Assembly: GCF_900108185.1 (NCBI RefSeq)
Contig: NZ_FNVA01000003.1
Location: 372,001-436,000 of the forward strand
DNA from: Bryocella elongata
Lineage (GTDB): Bacteria; Acidobacteriota; Terriglobia; Terriglobales; Acidobacteriaceae
Direction: 5' to 3'
DNA: 64,000 nucleotides
Shown here: piece by piece, positions 1 through 9,569 of the stretch
Position numbering within the stretch: the first letter of the stretch is position 1
Layout: the number at the start of each line of letters is the position of its first letter
Position numbers and translations under genes: made by a program
Notes under the pieces: generated by a model
Database searches by the model: none
Told to the model about the DNA's origin: nothing
What the model saw: only the letters and a program-made list of their open reading frames with translations

Positions 1-308
1 CGCTTACCGGGCAGGTCGCCGTGCAGATCGACGATGGGATAGCCGACGAGCTGGCCGGGGCCATGGTAGGTGACCTCGCCGCCGCGGTTGGTGTCGTGCA
101 GCGTGACGCCGCGCTGGGCGAGGAGTTCGTCGCTGGCGAGAATGTTGGCGCGGGTGGCGTTGCGGCCAAGGGTCAGCACGGGCGGATGCTCCATGAGGAG
201 GAGCGTGTCGGCGATGACGCCGGCCTTGCGGGCCTCGACGACCTCACGCATGATGCGGAGACCCTCGTCGTAGGGGATGCGGCCGAGTTGGAGCAGGTGC
301 AGGATCAT
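1..308 (-). CDS. lipB: Octanoyltransferase LipB, partial (3' end outside window)
   Basis: LipB transfers the octanoyl group from acyl carrier protein to lipoyl domains, the first step of de novo lipoate attachment. Reading leftward from an ATG at 308, 102 residues are visible. They include LMEHPPVLTLGRNAT (residues 38-52) and the family signature GGEVTYHGPGQLVGYP (residues 77-91) with its conserved Tyr-His-Gly-Pro-Gly-Gln. The catalytic Lys and Cys would lie in the missing C-terminal half. The start is 12 bases after the stop of the DUF1348-type gene, so the two are probably cotranscribed. There is no strong Shine-Dalgarno sequence. lpdA, another lipoate-pathway gene, lies just upstream on the same strand but behind a terminator. 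Confidence 0.88.
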   Translation of the reverse strand, partial: MILHLLQLGRIPYDEGLRIMREVVEARKAGVIADTLLLMEHPPVLTLGRNATRANILASDELLAQRGVTLHDTNRGGEVTYHGPGQLVGYPIVDLHGDLPGK

Positions 309-320
309 GCGACGGGGGGG

Positions 321-794
321 CTACAGGCCGAGGTCGGAGAGGCTGGGGTGGGCATCAGGCCGGCGACCCTGGGGCCAGTGGAAGAGCCGCTGTGCTTCAG
401 TGATGGCCACATCGTTGATGCTGGCGTGGCGGACGGCCATCAGGCCGTTGGGGTCGAACTCCCAGTTCTCGTTGCCGTAGGAGCGAAACCACTCTCCCTG
501 ATCATTTTGCCACTCGTAGGCGAAGCGCACGGCGATGCGGTTGCCGGTGAACGCCCAAAGCTCCTTGATGAGGCGGTACCCGCGCTCCTTCTCCCATTTG
601 CTTGTGAGGAAGGCGACGATCTCGTCGCGTCCATTCAGGAAGGTGGAGCGATTACGCCAACGGCTGTCAGGCGTGTAGGCCAGAGCTACCTGCGCAGGGT
701 TGCGGGTGTTCCATCCGTCCTCGGCCTTGCGGACCTTCTCGACGGCGGTCTCGTGGGTAAAGGGTGGGAACGGAGGGCGGGATTCTGTTGGCAT
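321..794 (-). CDS. DUF1348-type NTF2-fold protein
   Basis: A 157-residue protein of the nuclear-transport-factor-2-like superfamily, close to DUF1348 (SnoaL-like cone fold). The family has no settled reaction. Recognition rests on [20 protein letters not shown] near the N-terminus, the [14 protein letters not shown] segment and the [13 protein letters not shown] segment. The ATG at 794 is chosen over an upstream one (890) because GGGAGA stands about 8 bases before it and the upstream extension has no family similarity. It precedes lipB by 12 bases and probably shares its transcript. Confidence 0.8.
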   Translation of the reverse strand: MPTESRPPFPPFTHETAVEKVRKAEDGWNTRNPAQVALAYTPDSRWRNRSTFLNGRDEIVAFLTSKWEKERGYRLIKELWAFTGNRIAVRFAYEWQNDQGEWFRSYGNENWEFDPNGLMAVRHASINDVAITEAQRLFHWPQGRRPDAHPSLSDLGL

Positions 795-850
795 GGCTGA
801 TTCTCCCGGCGGTACAGAGATCGGATGCACGACCCGGCGTGACGATGGGG

Positions 851-881
851 AAAAGAAAAGGGCTGCGGAGATTCGCAGCCC
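851..881 (-). terminator. Rho-independent terminator of lpdA
   Basis: GGGCTGCG (860-867) pairs with CGCAGCCC (874-881) around a 6-base loop. On the minus strand the stem is followed by a T-rich run (TTTTCTTTT, 851-859). It lies 27 bases past the lpdA stop and just before the DUF1348-lipB unit. Confidence 0.85.
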
Positions 882-907
882 TTCTCTCACTTTTGCTGGC
901 GCATGGG

Positions 908-2329
908 CTAGACGTTGATGGCCATTCCTTCAACGCTGGAGAAGCCGTCGAGCAGGCTTTCGGCGAGCGTGGGGTGGGCGTGGATGGTGAACATCAGCTC
1001 TTCCACGGTGGCTTCGAGCTCGAGCGCGACGACGCACTCGGCGATGAGTTCGGTGGCGTGCGGGCCGATGATGTGTACGCCGAGGACCTCGCCGTACTTG
1101 GCGTCGGAGACGACCTTCACGAAGCCATCGTGCGAGTCGAGGATCGTGGCCTTGGAATTGCCGACGAACGGGAACTTGCCGACCTTGACCTGGTAGCCCT
1201 TCTCCTTGGCCTGCGCCTCGGTGAGGCCGACAGAGCCGATCTGCGGATCGCAGTAGGTGCAGCCCGGGACGCGGTCCTTGCGGACGGCGCGGGCGTACTT
1301 GCCGGCGGCCTTGGACGCGACGACGACACCGGCCATTGCGCCAACGTGCGCCAGCTGCGGCAGGCCGGCGACGATGTCGCCGATGGCGTAGACGCCGGGC
1401 TCGGTGGTCTCCATCCACTGGTTCACGGGGATGAAGCCGCGATCGAGCTGGATGTTGGTCTTGTCGATACCTGCGTCCTGCGTGCGCGGCCCACGGCCCA
1501 CGGCGATGAGGACCTTCTCGGTCTCCTTCACGACGGCCTTGCCGGTGGAGTCGGTGAAGCTGACCTTCGCGCCGCCCTTGTGCTTTTCGATCTTCTCGAC
1601 CCTGGCACCGGTGTGGACGTCGATGCCGCGCTTCTTGAAGGAGCGCAGAAGCTCCTTGGAGACCTCTTCATCCTCAACGGGGACGATGCGGGGCAGGGCT
1701 TCGACGATGGTGACCTCCGCGCCGAAGCTGCGGAAGATCGAGGCAAACTCCACGCCGACGGCGCCCGAGCCGATGACGACAAGGGACTTGGGGAAGGTGG
1801 GCAGTGAGAGGATCTCAATGTTGGTGAGGATGGTGTCGTCGGCCTGGTAGCCGGGCAGCATGCGGGCATCGGAGCCGGTCGCGAGCACAACCTTCTTGGT
1901 CTGCACGGGCGAGACCTTGCCGTCGGCGGCGGTGACGTTGACGGTCAGGATGCCGTCCTTGGCCGGGCCGGCGATGCGGCCGTGGCCGCGCACCACGGTG
2001 ACCTTGTTCTTCTTCATGAGGAAGTCGAGGCCCTTGGTGTGCTTCACGATGATGTCGTTCTTGCGCTTGAGCACGTTGGCCCAGTTCAGCTGCGGCGCCG
2101 CGACGTTGTCGATACCGTAGCCGGCGGCGTGGCCGATGTGGTCCCAGACCTCGGCCGAAAACAGCATGGCCTTGGTGGGAATGCAGCCCACGTGCAGGCA
2201 CGTGCCGCCGAGCTTGTCGGTCTTCTCGATCAGGGCGACCTTGAGGCCGAGCTGTCCGGCGCGGATCGCGCAGGTGTATCCGGCGGGGCCACCGCCCACG
2301 ATCGCCAAGTCAAACAAAGTTTCTGCCAA
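908..2329 (-). CDS. lpdA: Dihydrolipoyl dehydrogenase
   Basis: E3 flavoprotein of 2-oxoacid dehydrogenase and glycine cleavage complexes; it reoxidises dihydrolipoamide with NAD+. The 473-residue length is typical. Visible are the FAD-binding [10 protein letters not shown] (residues 12-21), the redox disulfide in [13 protein letters not shown] (Cys44/Cys49), the NAD-binding [10 protein letters not shown] motif and the C-terminal HPTLAE catalytic His-Glu dyad. The start codon is TTG at 2329 with GGAG about 8 bases before it; no ATG gives the complete FAD motif. No E1 or E2 genes are in the window, so the partner complex cannot be named. A strong terminator follows. Confidence 0.96.
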   Translation of the reverse strand: MAETLFDLAIVGGGPAGYTCAIRAGQLGLKVALIEKTDKLGGTCLHVGCIPTKAMLFSAEVWDHIGHAAGYGIDNVAAPQLNWANVLKRKNDIIVKHTKGLDFLMKKNKVTVVRGHGRIAGPAKDGILTVNVTAADGKVSPVQTKKVVLATGSDARMLPGYQADDTILTNIEILSLPTFPKSLVVIGSGAVGVEFASIFRSFGAEVTIVEALPRIVPVEDEEVSKELLRSFKKRGIDVHTGARVEKIEKHKGGAKVSFTDSTGKAVVKETEKVLIAVGRGPRTQDAGIDKTNIQLDRGFIPVNQWMETTEPGVYAIGDIVAGLPQLAHVGAMAGVVVASKAAGKYARAVRKDRVPGCTYCDPQIGSVGLTEAQAKEKGYQVKVGKFPFVGNSKATILDSHDGFVKVVSDAKYGEVLGVHIIGPHATELIAECVVALELEATVEELMFTIHAHPTLAESLLDGFSSVEGMAINV

Positions 2330-2527
2330 GAGAGTGCTCCGTTTCCGCGAGTAATCGCGCTGTCCGCGCGGTCGCGCGGAGTTCGCTGATGACAGCCCAA
2401 GTTTACGACGCCAGGGGTGCCAACGCTATTCGATGTGCGAGTACCGCCTTTGGGTGCAGCAGCTCGCACAAAGGTAGCCCCACGGCCCAAACCGGCCTGC
2501 ACGGCCAATCCCGAGAGGAGCAGGAGA

Positions 2528-2983
2528 GTGAGCAAGTTTACCTATAGCGCAGCAGGGCTGGAGCTGACAAAGAGCTTTGAGGGGCTGCGTTTGACCGCCT
2601 ATCGCGATGTCGCGGGTATCTGGACGATTGGCTACGGTCACACAGGGGCAGACGTCCACGAAGGCCAGGCGATCTCGGAGTTTGTCGCCGAAGCGCTGTT
2701 GCGGGCGGACGTCATGCCTTGTGTCGCAGCGGTCAATCGCGGCGTCAAGGTGCCGATCGTGCAGCACCAGTTCGATGCTCTGGTGGACTTCGCCTTCAAC
2801 GCTGGCGTCGGGAACCTGCTGAAGTCGACCCTGCTGCAGAAGGTGAACCTGGAGGACTTTGTGGGCGCGGCGGTCCAGTTCGGGCTATGGATTCACGCGG
2901 ATGGCGAGCCACAGCCAGGGCTCGTGCGGCGACGCAAGGCTGAAGCTGCGATGTTTCGCGGCAAGATCGTTACGGGCGCGTGA
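2528..2983 (+). CDS. Phage-type lysozyme (GH24 endolysin-like)
   Basis: A 151-residue muramidase of the T4-lysozyme family (glycoside hydrolase 24), which cleaves the MurNAc-GlcNAc bond of peptidoglycan. The E-(8)-D-(5)-T catalytic triad is in place: Glu18, Asp27 and Thr33 in SFEGLRLTAYRD and IWTIGYGHT. I chose the GTG at 2528 because AGGAG stands 7 bases before it and the sequence begins directly with the enzyme domain; an upstream ATG (2417) adds a low-complexity leader. There is no signal peptide. No holin, tail or integrase gene is nearby, so it is either a domesticated endolysin or a remnant. Confidence 0.88.
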   Translation: MSKFTYSAAGLELTKSFEGLRLTAYRDVAGIWTIGYGHTGADVHEGQAISEFVAEALLRADVMPCVAAVNRGVKVPIVQHQFDALVDFAFNAGVGNLLKSTLLQKVNLEDFVGAAVQFGLWIHADGEPQPGLVRRRKAEAAMFRGKIVTGA

Positions 2984-3051
2984 ATCCTTATTCCTGGACC
3001 GGTACGGCAGAGACCGGTGGTCGCGTAGCTTGTACGTAGAGGATGTGAGCG

Positions 3052-4017
3052 ATGGCGCGGACGCTTCTGATCGATACGGATACGGCTTCGGACGACGCGG
3101 TAGCCCTGATGATGGCGTTGCGTTCGCCGCAGGTTGAGGTGGCAGCGATCACCGTGGTCGCCGGGAACGTGCCGGTGGAGCAGGCGGTGAGCAACGCGCT
3201 CTATACCGCCGAGCTGTGTGGGTCGGATGTGCCCGTGTTCGCTGGCTGCGATGAGCCACTGAAGCGCGAGCTCGAGTCTGCGACGTGGTTCCACGGCCAG
3301 GATGGCCTGGGCGATCACGGATTCCGTCCCACGCGGCGCACGGCAGAGCATGGGCACGCCGTGCATGCGCTCTCGTCCTGCGCACTGGCCAATCCGGGGC
3401 TGGAGGTCATCACGCTGGGCCCGTTGACGAACCTGGCGACGGCGCTGCTTCGCGACCCGAGCATCGCCAAGAACATCAGCCGCTGCGTGGTGATGGGGGG
3501 CGCGCCCTGCTGCGAGGGCAACGTGACGCCCGCGGCCGAGTTCAACATCTGGGTGGACCCCGAGGCCGCCCGCATCGTGATGCTGTCAGGGATTCCTATC
3601 GAGCTGGTGGGCTGGCAGCTCTCGCGTTATGACGCTGCCCTCAACGTGGACGATATCGAGAAGGTGCTGGCGCTGGATACACCGCTGGCGCGCTTTGCGA
3701 TCGAATGCAACAGCCGGGCTCGCGAGGCTTATCTGGAGCAGACCGGCGAACACGGCATCTCTCTGCCGGACCCAATAGCTATGGCGGTGCTGCTCGATCC
3801 GTCTCTGGCGCTCGAGGTGAGCGAGCACGACGTTGAGATCGAGTGCGAGAGCGTGCTCACGCGCGGGATGACTGTCGTGGATCGGCTGAACGTCACGCGC
3901 GATGAGCGCAACGCATCTCGCTGGGGCGAGGTACATGACCATGGGCGGCCAGCGAAGATCGTATGGAAGCTGGATGTGCCGGGATGGAAGCGGCTGCTGA
4001 TGGAGTCGCTGCGCTAG
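3052..4017 (+). CDS. Inosine/uridine-preferring nucleoside hydrolase
   Basis: Hydrolyses the N-glycosidic bond of nucleosides to ribose and base for salvage. The 321-residue protein begins with the calcium-binding motif DTDTASDDA (residues 8-16) and carries LGPLTNLATAL and the VVMGGAPCCEGNVTPAAEFN loop, both typical of the IUNH family. Substrate preference cannot be read from sequence. GAGGATG precedes the ATG. A DUF820-type gene starts 59 bases downstream but is unrelated in function. Other nucleobase genes (cytosine-deaminase-like, NCS2 permease) lie about 50 kb away. Confidence 0.93.
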   Translation: MARTLLIDTDTASDDAVALMMALRSPQVEVAAITVVAGNVPVEQAVSNALYTAELCGSDVPVFAGCDEPLKRELESATWFHGQDGLGDHGFRPTRRTAEHGHAVHALSSCALANPGLEVITLGPLTNLATALLRDPSIAKNISRCVVMGGAPCCEGNVTPAAEFNIWVDPEAARIVMLSGIPIELVGWQLSRYDAALNVDDIEKVLALDTPLARFAIECNSRAREAYLEQTGEHGISLPDPIAMAVLLDPSLALEVSEHDVEIECESVLTRGMTVVDRLNVTRDERNASRWGEVHDHGRPAKIVWKLDVPGWKRLLMESLR

Positions 4018-4076
4018 CGACTTGCAGCTTTTCACGGTGCGCGGCTCGGCGTACCCTACTGCCACGAGGGTTCCCC

Positions 4077-4598
4077 ATGGCGGCTGCTGTTCACATTCCA
4101 GTGAGTGAGTATCTGCGGACTACCTATCGGCCCGACCGTGACTACGTAGACGGCGAACTGAAGGAGCGGAACGTGGGAGAGCAGCCGCACGCGCACATCC
4201 AGGCAATCATTACCGGCATCTTCCGGGAGCACCGGAGCGATTGGGGCGTTCGTGCGCTCCCAGAACAGCGCTTTCAGATCACGCCAACGCGTTTTCGCAT
4301 CCCTGATGTGACGGTGCTGCGGAACACCGACCCCAAGGACGCGATCATCAGCTTCGCACCCTTGCTTTGCGTTGAAATCCTTTCGAAGGATGACACGCTG
4401 GGCGAGCTGCAGGAGCGAGTCGACGATTACGCCACGATGGGTGTCGAGAACATCTGGGCAATCGATCCGTGGAAGCGCGCAGCGTACTACGCTTCGCGGC
4501 AGGGCTTTGCGCGGACTGACGATGGCATGTTGCGGATCGAGCATTCGCCCATCACAATCTCGCTCGCGGAGGTCTTCGCGGAGCTGGACGAGTTCTAG
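4077..4598 (+). CDS. Uma2 family restriction-endonuclease-like protein (DUF820)
   Basis: A 173-residue protein of the Uma2/DUF820 family, which has a PD-(D/E)XK nuclease fold. Such genes are abundant as single copies in acidobacteria and cyanobacteria and their role is unproven. Typical segments are VSEYLRTTYRPDRDYVDGEL, RIPDVTVLR (the conserved Asp) and LCVEILSKDD (Glu, then Lys). The ATG at 4077 has ACGAGGG before it. Its last 4 bases overlap the end of the convergent gene on the minus strand. Confidence 0.85.
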   Translation: MAAAVHIPVSEYLRTTYRPDRDYVDGELKERNVGEQPHAHIQAIITGIFREHRSDWGVRALPEQRFQITPTRFRIPDVTVLRNTDPKDAIISFAPLLCVEILSKDDTLGELQERVDDYATMGVENIWAIDPWKRAAYYASRQGFARTDDGMLRIEHSPITISLAEVFAELDEF

Positions 4599-4984
4599 CT
4601 CTGCTGGCTACCGCAGGCCCACTTCTTCAGCCCACAGTGCTGGCAGCTACGCTGGAAGGGGTTGTAGTTCAACAGCCCACTCCGCAGGAGAAATCTCATC
4701 CACGCCAGGATGCCCTGTCTGTAATAAGGCAGGTGACACCGTGGGCAGCGGAACTCTGAGACCTTCCAGTCAACCGCAACGCACACACCGACCATCGCGA
4801 GGATCACAAGTTCCCCGGTGGTTCGGGCAGGTCCATAGCGCGGCATTCTCGTAAGTATTAGCCAGACCAGAGCAATGAACCAGAGCGGCGAGGTCATCTT
4901 TGCCCACCACCAGAAGCGATGACCTCTCCACGCGAAGGCGCAAAGCCTATCGTGCTGCGCTTCCCGTTCATGGCGCGTGGTCAT
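4595..4984 (-). CDS. Small membrane protein with Cys-pair (zinc-ribbon-like) tail
   Basis: Not recognised. The 129-residue product has two hydrophobic stretches (roughly residues 31-46 and 56-71). A cytosolic-looking tail carries CPRCHLPYY and CQHCGLKKWACG, so two CxxC pairs could bind one zinc ion. I chose the ATG at 4984, preceded by AGGA, over a GTG two codons upstream. It is convergent with the Uma2 gene, overlapping it by 4 bases, and lies 35 bases after the stop of hemB on the same strand if hemB transcripts read through. Confidence 0.6.
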   Translation of the reverse strand: MTTRHEREAQHDRLCAFAWRGHRFWWWAKMTSPLWFIALVWLILTRMPRYGPARTTGELVILAMVGVCVAVDWKVSEFRCPRCHLPYYRQGILAWMRFLLRSGLLNYNPFQRSCQHCGLKKWACGSQQS

Positions 4985-5019
4985 GAACACATCCTAGTTG
5001 GAATCGCTGCGACGCGGCG

Positions 5020-6006
5020 CTACAACAGCTTCGCCGCGTCCTTCGCGAAGTACGTCACGATAAAGTCCGCTCCGCCGCGCCGCAGGCATAGCAGGCTCTC
5101 GAGCATGGTGCGCTCCGGCTCCAGCCAGCCGCGTTCGAAGGCCGCGTGCATCATGGAGTACTCGCCCGACACCTGGTACGCGCCCATGGGCAGGTCGAAG
5201 CGGTTGCGGGCCTCGCGGATCACGTCGAGGTAGGGCATCGCCGGCTTCATCAGCAGCATGTCGGCGCCTTCCGAGATGTCCTGCTCGATCTCGCGCATGG
5301 CCTCGCGGAGGTTCGCTCCATCCATCTGGTAGGTGCGGCGGTCGCCGAACTGCGGTGCAGAATCCGCGGCCTCGCGGAAGGGGCCGTAGAAGGCGCTCGC
5401 GAACTTCGCGGCGTAGCTCATCACCGGAGTGCCCGAGAAGCCGTGCTTGTCCAGTGCGGCGCGGATCGCGGCCACACGGCCGTCCATCATGTCGCTGGGT
5501 GCCACGATGTCCGCCCCGGCCAGCGCCTGCGAGACAGCCGTCTTCGCGAGCAGCTCCAGCGTTGGGTCGTTCTCCACGCCGAAGTCATCGCCCTGCCTGG
5601 TCACAATGCCGCAGTGGCCGTGCGAGGTGTACTCGCACAGGCAGACGTCGCCGATGAGCACGAGCTTCTTCGATGCGGGCGAGGCCTTCATCGCGCGCAG
5701 GGCCCTCTGCACGATGCCGTCGTCCGCATAGGCGCCGGTGCCGACCTCGTCCTTGCTCTCGGGAAGGCCAAACAGCAGCACGCCGCCGATGCCCAGGCTC
5801 GCGCACTCCTCCATCTCCTTCACGGCCTCGTCGACCGAGACATTGAAGACGCCGGGCATGGAGCTGACGGGCTTGCGCACGCCTTCGCCTTCGCAGACGA
5901 ACAGCGGGTAGATCAGAGCACCGGGGTGCAGGTGGGTCTCGCGGACCAGGGAGCGCATTGCCGCGCTCGAACGCAGACGGCGCAGTCGAGTTACCGGAAA
6001 TTCCAT
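5020..6006 (-). CDS. hemB: Delta-aminolevulinic acid dehydratase (porphobilinogen synthase)
   Basis: Condenses two 5-aminolevulinate molecules to porphobilinogen in tetrapyrrole synthesis. The protein is 328 residues, normal for the family. The zinc-binding triad is complete in [14 protein letters not shown] (Cys122, Cys124, Cys132), so this is the zinc-dependent type. The two Schiff-base lysines are Lys201 ([14 protein letters not shown]) and Lys254 ([11 protein letters not shown]). I chose the ATG at 6006 because [12 protein letters not shown] is the conserved N-terminus; longer starts run into the hairpin at 6077. Other hem genes are not in the window. Confidence 0.97.
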   Translation of the reverse strand: MEFPVTRLRRLRSSAAMRSLVRETHLHPGALIYPLFVCEGEGVRKPVSSMPGVFNVSVDEAVKEMEECASLGIGGVLLFGLPESKDEVGTGAYADDGIVQRALRAMKASPASKKLVLIGDVCLCEYTSHGHCGIVTRQGDDFGVENDPTLELLAKTAVSQALAGADIVAPSDMMDGRVAAIRAALDKHGFSGTPVMSYAAKFASAFYGPFREAADSAPQFGDRRTYQMDGANLREAMREIEQDISEGADMLLMKPAMPYLDVIREARNRFDLPMGAYQVSGEYSMMHAAFERGWLEPERTMLESLLCLRRGGADFIVTYFAKDAAKLL

Positions 6007-6076
6007 GGAACTATTGTAGGTCGCGTGTCGAGTGGCAGCCTGTGACGGGTGGCACGAAGGAGGTCCGCAGCGCAGC

Positions 6077-6102
6077 AAGGGCGGAGCCGAAGCTCCGCCC
6101 TT
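6077..6102 (-). terminator. Hairpin with UUCG-type tetraloop between the zinc-ribbon gene and hemB
   Basis: AAGGGCGGAGC (6077-6087) and GCTCCGCCCTT (6092-6102) pair perfectly. Read on the minus strand the loop is TTCG closed by C-G pairs, an extra-stable tetraloop. It stands 23 bases past the stop of the 6125-6796 gene and 70 bases before the hemB start, as expected for a terminator of the upstream gene. The T tract is weak. Confidence 0.65.
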
Positions 6103-6124
6103 TGTCGCCTCTCTGCCTGCTCGC

Positions 6125-6796
6125 CTAGCTCTCTTTGGGAGCCGGAGGACGCGCCATCGCGTCGTACTCCATGCCACTCGTGGCCGAAGCCAGCGCCCAC
6201 AGCGTGTACACGCCGAGCACGGTTCCCATCACCGGATGGATCAGCGACCACACCGCACACGCGATGGCGATGACCCTGCCCCAGGTCTGGCGCGTCAACA
6301 GGCCGTACGCCGCCAGCGCTGCGAGGGTCGTCGAAAGCAGCAGCGACGTGAGCGCAAACGGCAGAAAGCCACCCATCCAGTCGCCACCCCACGAGCCAAA
6401 CCCGTGCGAGTGCCGAATCCAGGAGTGAAAGAGCGTCATCCCCAGGACCTTGGTGACGAAGCGGTAGATGGCATACACCGCCCACAGCATGCCGACCGTC
6501 TGCACGTGGCGCGCCACGCGGTTGTAGGAGTAGCTTCCGCCAGCCATCGCCCCACCGTAGCCTGCTCCGTAACCGGCCCCGTACCCCGGGACATAGCCTG
6601 CGCCGTATCCCGTTCCACCCACGGCAGGCCCATAGACCGGCGTATAGCCAGGGCCATATCCCGTGCCCGGTCCACTACCTGGAGCGGGGTTGCTTGCCTG
6701 TGCAGGCTGCTGCTGATACGCCAGGATCGCCGTGCCGCAGCGCGAGCAGAACCGCGCATCCTGGGGTTGTTCCAAACCACAACGAGTGCATTGCAT
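6125..6796 (-). CDS. Zinc-ribbon membrane protein with Gly/Tyr-rich linker
   Basis: A 223-residue protein of unknown function. It opens with a double-CxxC zinc ribbon, [21 protein letters not shown] low-complexity linker of GYG repeats follows (about residues 45-85), then three to four hydrophobic segments from residue 98 to the end. The layout resembles the zinc-ribbon plus multi-pass proteins common in acidobacteria. GGAGGAAG precedes the ATG closely. The UUCG hairpin follows the gene. Confidence 0.75.
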   Translation of the reverse strand: MQCTRCGLEQPQDARFCSRCGTAILAYQQQPAQASNPAPGSGPGTGYGPGYTPVYGPAVGGTGYGAGYVPGYGAGYGAGYGGAMAGGSYSYNRVARHVQTVGMLWAVYAIYRFVTKVLGMTLFHSWIRHSHGFGSWGGDWMGGFLPFALTSLLLSTTLAALAAYGLLTRQTWGRVIAIACAVWSLIHPVMGTVLGVYTLWALASATSGMEYDAMARPPAPKES

Positions 6797-6963
6797 CGCA
6801 CTTCCTCCGGCGAATCTGCGATTCCGTCACGCAGCGCTCGCCCACATTGTTTCTCTACGCGAATCGTACCGGCGCGGTTCCCCGACTCGGCTTCCGGGCA
6901 GGGCCCGGCAGGCGTCCCCGAGCAGTTCTGCATCTTTGACGCCCAAAACGTATCCTTATCCGA

Positions 6964-9456
6964 GTGCCGTTGCAACCCTCCATCCCGTCCGCCCTTTCCG
7001 AGTTCGCCATCTCCGCCCTTCAATGGGAGCAGCTCCGCGAGCGACTCGCTGCGCGAACCATGTCTCCGCTCGGCCACCAGTGGCTGCTCGCGCTCGCCCC
7101 CTCCTCCGATTCGGAGTGGATCTACAGCCAGCAGGCCCGCAACGCGGAGCTGCGCCGGCTGATCAGCGCCGGCATGCCGTTCAACTTCCGTGGCATCTTC
7201 GATCCCACGGACCTGCTCGACCAGGCGCGCATCGAAGGCACTGCGTTGGAGGCGCTGGAGCTGCGCAAGCTCCTCGTCCACGCCGAGCGGGTCGAGGCGT
7301 GGCGCGCGCTGGTGGCTGAACCTCCGGCTGGCCTCGAAGAGGCACTGACCGCGACCCGCGCCGCAGCCTTTGCGTTGCTCGAGGCTGACCTGCAGCCGCT
7401 CCTCCGCGCCATTCAGGGCAAGATCGAGCCCGATGGCTCACTCGCCGACGATGCTTCGCCCGAGCTCGCCCGCATCCGGCGCGCGCTCGAACGCCAGCAT
7501 CGGGCCATCGAACATAGCCTGCACGCAGCTCTGGCGAGGCTCGCCAGCGACGGCTCCACGCAGGATTCGCTCATCACCGTGCGCGGCGACCGCTTCGTCA
7601 TCCCGGTCAAGAGTGAGTACAAGCGCAAGGTCGGCGGCGTGGTCCATGGCTCCAGCTCCAGCGGCCAGACCGTCTTCGTCGAGCCCATGGAGACCATCGA
7701 GCTCAACAACGAGCTCTCGCGCCTGCTCGACGAAGAGCAGGAAGAGATCCATCGCATCCTTGTTGCGATGACCCGAGCAGTGGCCGCGCATTCGCCCACG
7801 CTGGCGCTGGGGGCGCTCATCCTCGGAGAGGCCGATGCGCATCAGGGCGTGGCGCGGTTCGCGGAGGACCTCAACTGCGTCAAGCCCATCGTCGGCCAGG
7901 GGGCGGACGAAGACACACTCTCGGTATTCGAGGTGCTCGAAGCGCGGCATCCTCTTCTCGAGCTGCGCCTGCGCGATCAAGGCCACTCCATCACGCCGCT
8001 CACGCTGATCCTTCCGGGAGGCGCAGAGGCCAAGCACCAGGTCATCGTCTCGGGCCCCAACACCGGCGGCAAGACGGTCACGCTCAAGACGACAGGCCTG
8101 CTCGCCATCATGGCGCAGTCCGGCCTGCCGGTTCCGGCCAGGTCCGCTCGTCTGCCCATCTTCGACGCCGTCTTCGCCGACATTGGCGACGCGCAGTCGA
8201 TCGAGAACAACCTCTCCACCTTCAGCTCGCACGTGACCAACGTCGACCGCATCGCGCGCCACGCCGGCCCGGCCTCGCTGGTGCTGCTCGACGAGCTTGG
8301 TTCCGCGACCGATCCCGAAGAGGGCGCGGCGCTGGCCGTTGCGGTGGCCGAACGCTTCCTCGAGCTCGGCTGCTGGTCGCTCATCACGACACACCTCACC
8401 TCGCTCAAGGTCTACGCGGCAAAGTACGATGGCGTGCTGAATGCCGCGGTGGGTTTCGATGAGACGACGCTTTCGCCCACCTATGAGCTGCGGCTCGGTG
8501 TGCCCGGAGCTTCGTCCGGCCTCAACATCGCAGCGCGGCTTGGGCTCGATCCTTCCATCGTGGACAACGCTCGCTCGCAGCTCACCACGCAGACAGCGGA
8601 CATCGCGCGCTTCCTCGATGATCTGCACGCGCAGCTGACGGCCGCGAACTCCGAGCGTGCCACCCTGGCCGAGCAGCAGCGCGAGCTGGAACGTGAGCGC
8701 GAGCGGCTGGCGAAGGAAGGCCGCATCGAGCAGCAGCAGCGCACCCGCGACCTCGAGCGCAAGCTCGAAGCCATGCTTAAGGACTTCGAGTCGCGTCTCA
8801 CCGACATGGTGAAGGTCATCGCCGACAAGACCTCCGACAAGGCCCTCGCCAAGCGCATCACGCGCGATGCCGCCGTGCGTCTCGCGGGGCTGCGCCGTGA
8901 GACCACGGGTGAGTTCAAGACTGCCGTCGCCGATGCGCAGGAGGCGGCAAAGCCCGCTGCGGCCAGGCCCACTGAGGCGGAGCGCGAGCTCGCCGTCGGC
9001 GATGCTGTGATGCTGCAGACCATGCAGCGCGAGGCCCGCATCGATCGCTTCATCGACGACAAGATGGTGGAGGTCGTCATGGGCTCCATGAAGATGCGTG
9101 TGCCTCGCACCGACGTCCGCCGATTGCAGCGTCACGAGATCGAGACTCCTTCGACGAAGCGTCGCGGCGGCGTGACCGTCTCAAGCGCAGCGCATGAAAG
9201 TCCCAGCGATGTGTCGTCGGAGATCAACGTGATCGGCCGCAAGGCGGACGAGGCCGAGAGCGAGGTCGAGCGCTACATCGAGCAAGCGTACCTCGCGGGG
9301 CATCGCAGTGTACGCATCGTGCACGGCGTGGGCATGGGTATCCTCCGCCGCACGCTGCGCGACTTCCTGCGCAATCATCCGCACGTCACCTCCGTGACAG
9401 AGCCGCCGTACAACGAAGGCGGCCAGGGAGCGACGATCGTCGAGCTGCGCCAGTAG
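6964..9456 (+). CDS. mutS2: Endonuclease MutS2
   Basis: MutS-family ATPase with a C-terminal Smr domain; members suppress homologous recombination or rescue collided ribosomes. The 830 residues fit the family. In order: N-terminal core and clamp, the ATPase with Walker A GPNTGGKTVTLK (about residues 364-375), signature DAQSIENNLSTFSSH, Walker B LVLLDELGSATDP, a long charged coiled coil (about 545-640), a KOW-like segment and the Smr domain (about 755-830). The Smr HGVGMG motif is present, but the usual LDLRG motif reads INVIG, which may weaken nuclease activity. The start is a GTG at 6964 without a clear ribosome-binding site. Confidence 0.95.
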   Translation: MPLQPSIPSALSEFAISALQWEQLRERLAARTMSPLGHQWLLALAPSSDSEWIYSQQARNAELRRLISAGMPFNFRGIFDPTDLLDQARIEGTALEALELRKLLVHAERVEAWRALVAEPPAGLEEALTATRAAAFALLEADLQPLLRAIQGKIEPDGSLADDASPELARIRRALERQHRAIEHSLHAALARLASDGSTQDSLITVRGDRFVIPVKSEYKRKVGGVVHGSSSSGQTVFVEPMETIELNNELSRLLDEEQEEIHRILVAMTRAVAAHSPTLALGALILGEADAHQGVARFAEDLNCVKPIVGQGADEDTLSVFEVLEARHPLLELRLRDQGHSITPLTLILPGGAEAKHQVIVSGPNTGGKTVTLKTTGLLAIMAQSGLPVPARSARLPIFDAVFADIGDAQSIENNLSTFSSHVTNVDRIARHAGPASLVLLDELGSATDPEEGAALAVAVAERFLELGCWSLITTHLTSLKVYAAKYDGVLNAAVGFDETTLSPTYELRLGVPGASSGLNIAARLGLDPSIVDNARSQLTTQTADIARFLDDLHAQLTAANSERATLAEQQRELERERERLAKEGRIEQQQRTRDLERKLEAMLKDFESRLTDMVKVIADKTSDKALAKRITRDAAVRLAGLRRETTGEFKTAVADAQEAAKPAAARPTEAERELAVGDAVMLQTMQREARIDRFIDDKMVEVVMGSMKMRVPRTDVRRLQRHEIETPSTKRRGGVTVSSAAHESPSDVSSEINVIGRKADEAESEVERYIEQAYLAGHRSVRIVHGVGMGILRRTLRDFLRNHPHVTSVTEPPYNEGGQGATIVELRQ

Positions 9457-9569
9457 CCACGCTGTGCGGCAAATCAGTCGTGGAGCGGTCCACCTGGCCC
9501 ATGGAGCAACGTGAATCTGCCCGTGTATATTCGATTCCACCGCAGAATCAACGCCCCGTGGAGCTTCGT

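Noticed and set aside
5020-6177. HemB with a 57-residue N-terminal extension
   Set aside because: The extension is Arg-rich, crosses the intergenic hairpin at 6077 and has no family support.
7438-9135. 565-codon minus-strand frame
   Set aside because: Antisense to mutS2.
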